From Paracoccaceae bacterium (GTDB lineage: Bacteria; Pseudomonadota; Alphaproteobacteria; Rhodobacterales; Rhodobacteraceae), in assembly GCA_007123625.1 (NCBI GenBank), contig SKKS01000067.1:1-7381 (forward strand): a stretch of 7,381 bases of DNA, read 5' to 3'. Positions within the stretch are counted from its first letter, which is position 1. Each line of letters opens with the position of its first letter. Of this stretch, positions 4,622 to 7,381 are shown piece by piece. Under the pieces are notes generated by a model. The model made no database searches and had not been told where the DNA came from. It worked only from the letters and a program-made list of their open reading frames with translations. The position numbers and the translations under genes are program-made.

Positions 4622-7381
4622 GGTTCAGGGAAGGCGGCCAGATCGATCGTACCGGGGCCATCGGATTCAGCTTCGACGGGGTGCGCTACAGGGGCTATCC
4701 GGGTGATACGCTGGCTTCGGCGTTGCTGGCAAATGGCGTGCGGCTGATGGGGCGGTCGTTCAAGTACCACCGCCCGCGCGGGGTGTTGACCGCAGGCAGT
4801 GAGGAACCCAACGCGCTGATGGAACTGCGCACGGGCGGGCGGCAGGAGCCCAACACCCGCGCCACCACGGCCGAGCTGTTTGACGGGTTGCAAGCCCGGT
4901 CGCAGAACGCCTGGCCCAACCTGCGGTTCGATGCGTTGGCGATCAACGACCGGCTGTCGAATTTCCTGACGGCGGGGTTCTACTACAAGACCTTCATGTG
5001 GCCCGCGGGGTTCTGGGAAAAAATTTATGAGCCGATCATCCGCCGTGCCGCCGGATTGGGGTCGATCACCACAAAGCCCGACCCGGACCCCTATGACAAG
5101 GGTTTCCTGCATTGCGATTTGCTGGTCATCGGCGCCGGGCCTGCGGGTCTGATGGCGGCGCTGACGGCGGGTCGGGCGGGCGCGGGCGTGATTCTTGCGG
5201 ACGAGGATTTCCGCATGGGCGGGCGGCTGAACGCCGAGACCTTCACCATTGCCGACACCCCTGGTGCGGACTGGGCGGCGCAGGTGGTGGCCGAGCTTTC
5301 CAGCCTGCCGAATGTGCGGCTGCTGTCACGCACCACGGTTTTCGGTGCCTTTGATCACGGGATCTACGGCGCGGTCGAGCGGGTCTCGGATCATTTGGCT
5401 GTCCCGGCAGAGGGCAAGCCGCGCCAGGTCCTGTGGCGGATCTATTCGAAGCGGGCGCTGCTGTGTGCGGGTGCGATCGAACGCCCCATCGCATTCGCCA
5501 ACAACGACCGACCCGGCATCATGACCGCCGGTGCCTTGCGGGCCTATGCCAACCGATGGGCGGTGTCGCCGTCGTCCAAGGTCGCGGTCTTTACCAACAA
5601 CGATGATGGCCACCGCACTGCCGCCGACCTGCTGGCGCGCGGTGCCAAGGTTGTGGCGCTGATCGACACGCGCGTCGATGCGCCGTCGCTCTCCGGGGTC
5701 GAGGTGTTTGCCGGGGCAACGGTGACCGACAGCGCCGGGCGGCTGGGGCTGGCCACGGTCACGGTGCGGGTGTCGAACGGGCAAACCCGCAAGATCGAGG
5801 TCGGCGCGCTGGGGGTTTCCGGCGGCTGGAACCCGAATGTGGCGCTGACCTGCCATCAGCGCGGGCGGCCCGCGTGGGACGCGAATATCGCCGCTTTCGT
5901 GCCTGCGGGCGACTTGCCGCCGGGGATGAGTGTTGCGGGCGCCGCTGCGGGTGCATTCAGCACCCATGCCGCGCTTGCGGGCGGGGCGACGGGTGCCGTG
6001 TCTGCGCTGGAACATCTTGGGCGGCGGGTCACCGCGCCCGACCTGCCGCAGGCCGAAGATGCGCCTGCCCGCATCACCCCCTTCTGGCATGTGGCGGGGG
6101 ACAAGCGCGCCTGGCTTGATTTCCAGAACGATGTGACCGTCAAGGACGTGACCCTTGCCCATCAGGAAGGCTTTCGTTCGGTCGAGCACCTAAAGCGTTA
6201 CACCACGCTGGGCATGGCCACCGACCAGGGCAAGACCTCGAACATGAGCGGGCTGGCGGTGATGGCGGAACTGACCGGCCAGAGCATTGCCGACACCGGT
6301 ACCACCATGTTCCGCCCGCCCTATACACCGGTTGCCATGGGCGTGCTGGCGGGGCGTTCGACGGGGCGCGATTTCCGGCCCACCCGCCACACACCCAGCC
6401 ATAAATGGGCCACCGAGCAGGGCGCGGTGTTCGTCGAAGCCGGCATGTGGCTGCGCGCGCAATGGTTCCCGCGTCCGGGCGAAAAGACCTGGCGCGAAAG
6501 TGTGGACCGCGAGGTTCTGGCCACGCGCGCCTCGGCCGGGGTTTGCGATGTGACCACACTGGGCAAGATCGATGTGCAGGGCGCGGATGCGGCGGAATTC
6601 CTGAATCGCATCTATTGCAACGGGTTTGCCAAGCTGGCGGTAGGCCGCGTGCGCTATGGGCTGATGCTGCGCGAGGACGGGATCGTGTTCGATGACGGCA
6701 CCGCCGCGCGGCTTGCGACGGATCATTTCGTCGTCACCACCACCACCGCCAATGCCGTGCCGGTGTTCCGCCACATGGAATTCGCGCGCCAGTGCCTTTG
6801 GCCGGGCATGGATGTGCAACTGATTTCGACCACCGAAGCCTGGGCGCAGTTCGCCGTGGCCGGGCCGAACGCGCGCAACCTGTTGCAAAAGATCGTGGAC
6901 CCCGGTTTCGACATCTCGAATGAAGCGTTCCCTTTCATGGCCTGCGCCGCGATCACCGTGTGTGGTGGCTGCCGCGCGCGGTTGTTCCGGATCTCGTTCT
7001 CCGGGGAGCTGGCTTATGAAATCGCCGTGCCCACCCGCTATGGGGATGCGCTGATCCGCCGGATCATGGCCGAAGGCGCCGAATTCGACGTAACCCCCTA
7101 TGGAACCGAGGCGCTGGGCGTCATGCGTATCGAGAAGGGCCATGCGGCGGGCAACGAGCTGAATGGCCAGACCACGGCGCGCGATCTTGGGTTGGGCCGG
7201 ATGGTCAGCGACAAGAAGGACAGCATCGGCGCGGTGCTGTCGCGGCGCGAGGGGTTGAACACACCGGACGGGTTGCGGCTGGTGGGGGTGCGCCCCCGCG
7301 ACCCGCAGGCGCAGGTGCCCGCAGGCGCGCATCTGCTGGAGCGCGGCGCCAAGGCGGTGGCGGCCAACGATCTGGGCTACA
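4618..7381 (+). CDS. soxA: Sarcosine oxidase-type alpha subunit (SoxA), truncated at the window end
   Basis: The frame is open from ATG 4618 to the last base, giving 921 complete codons without a stop. SoxA is normally near 1,000 residues, so roughly 70-80 are missing. Residues 13-70 (FSFDGVRYRGYPGDTLASAL, then GRSFKYHRPRG) form the N-terminal ferredoxin-like Fer2_4-type domain, without the cluster-binding cysteines, as is usual here. A dinucleotide-binding Rossmann motif lies at 167-177 (DLLVIGAGPAG) and binds NAD+ in the family. The SoxA A3-type segment runs from about 486 (ITPFWHVAGDKRAWLDFQND). A GcvT-like tetrahydrofolate domain starts near 594 and includes YGTEALGVMRIEKGH at 828-842. 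In the complex this subunit accepts the methyl-derived one-carbon unit on tetrahydrofolate as 5,10-methylene-THF. AGGGGGG at 4603-4609 precedes the start by eight bases. Cysteines C776, C782 and C785 form an unusual CxxxxxCxxC in the folate domain. The gene for SoxG should follow outside the window. Confidence 0.94.
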   Translation, partial: MRFREGGQIDRTGAIGFSFDGVRYRGYPGDTLASALLANGVRLMGRSFKYHRPRGVLTAGSEEPNALMELRTGGRQEPNTRATTAELFDGLQARSQNAWPNLRFDALAINDRLSNFLTAGFYYKTFMWPAGFWEKIYEPIIRRAAGLGSITTKPDPDPYDKGFLHCDLLVIGAGPAGLMAALTAGRAGAGVILADEDFRMGGRLNAETFTIADTPGADWAAQVVAELSSLPNVRLLSRTTVFGAFDHGIYGAVERVSDHLAVPAEGKPRQVLWRIYSKRALLCAGAIERPIAFANNDRPGIMTAGALRAYANRWAVSPSSKVAVFTNNDDGHRTAADLLARGAKVVALIDTRVDAPSLSGVEVFAGATVTDSAGRLGLATVTVRVSNGQTRKIEVGALGVSGGWNPNVALTCHQRGRPAWDANIAAFVPAGDLPPGMSVAGAAAGAFSTHAALAGGATGAVSALEHLGRRVTAPDLPQAEDAPARITPFWHVAGDKRAWLDFQNDVTVKDVTLAHQEGFRSVEHLKRYTTLGMATDQGKTSNMSGLAVMAELTGQSIADTGTTMFRPPYTPVAMGVLAGRSTGRDFRPTRHTPSHKWATEQGAVFVEAGMWLRAQWFPRPGEKTWRESVDREVLATRASAGVCDVTTLGKIDVQGADAAEFLNRIYCNGFAKLAVGRVRYGLMLREDGIVFDDGTAARLATDHFVVTTTTANAVPVFRHMEFARQCLWPGMDVQLISTTEAWAQFAVAGPNARNLLQKIVDPGFDISNEAFPFMACAAITVCGGCRARLFRISFSGELAYEIAVPTRYGDALIRRIMAEGAEFDVTPYGTEALGVMRIEKGHAAGNELNGQTTARDLGLGRMVSDKKDSIGAVLSRREGLNTPDGLRLVGVRPRDPQAQVPAGAHLLERGAKAVAANDLGY

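Noticed and set aside
6190..7332. A 380-codon open frame, and other - strand frames, opposite soxA
   Set aside because: The + strand here encodes a continuous SoxA with folate-domain motifs through the window end; the antisense frames are compositional shadows.
1..7381. tRNA, rRNA, CRISPR array, transposase or phage genes
   Set aside because: No cloverleaf, repeat array, DDE/recombinase motif or terminal inverted repeats were seen.

Overview
The window is high-GC DNA, densely packed with genes, and every supported gene is on the + strand. Gene content, codon use and gene order suggest an alphaproteobacterium, most likely Rhodobacterales (Roseobacter/Paracoccus-like). That placement is an inference from protein resemblance, not from a marker gene. 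The window is cut inside a gene at both ends.

Region 1 (1-2853) looks like the end of a galactoside/galactose catabolic operon. It has the last 20 codons of an upstream gene whose tail fits a KDPGal aldolase (DgoA), an SMP-30/gluconolactonase-family lactonase joined to it by an ATGA overlap, and a GH42 beta-galactosidase. A consistent scheme is that an imported galactoside is hydrolysed by GH42 and the galactose is oxidised to a lactone. The lactone is opened by the SMP-30 protein and the acid then passes through KDGal and KDPGal (De Ley-Doudoroff route). The dehydrogenase, dehydratase, kinase and transporter would lie outside the window.

Region 2 (2854-3006) is a 153-base gap holding two short tandem duplications, a 7+7 inverted repeat, a repeated 8-bp palindrome and a possible 28-codon reading frame. 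It separates two functionally unrelated gene groups, so any control of the second operon probably sits here or in the end of the GH42 gene.

Region 3 (3007-7381) is a heterotetrameric sarcosine-oxidase-type operon in the order soxB-soxD-soxA. The last gene is truncated by the window end, and soxG is expected just beyond. SoxB keeps the FAD motif and the histidine that carries covalent FMN. SoxA shows the N-terminal ferredoxin-like fold, the NAD-binding Rossmann motif and the GcvT-like folate domain. SoxD is unusual: three of its four classical zinc ligands are replaced. This marks the set as a divergent paralogue whose true substrate (sarcosine or another N-methyl amine) cannot be settled from sequence alone.

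No tRNA, rRNA, CRISPR array, insertion sequence or phage gene was seen. The most interesting points are the zinc-less SoxD, the structured soxB leader region, extra cysteines in SoxA and a perfect 20-bp palindrome inside the lactonase gene. None of these amounts to an evidently new system.
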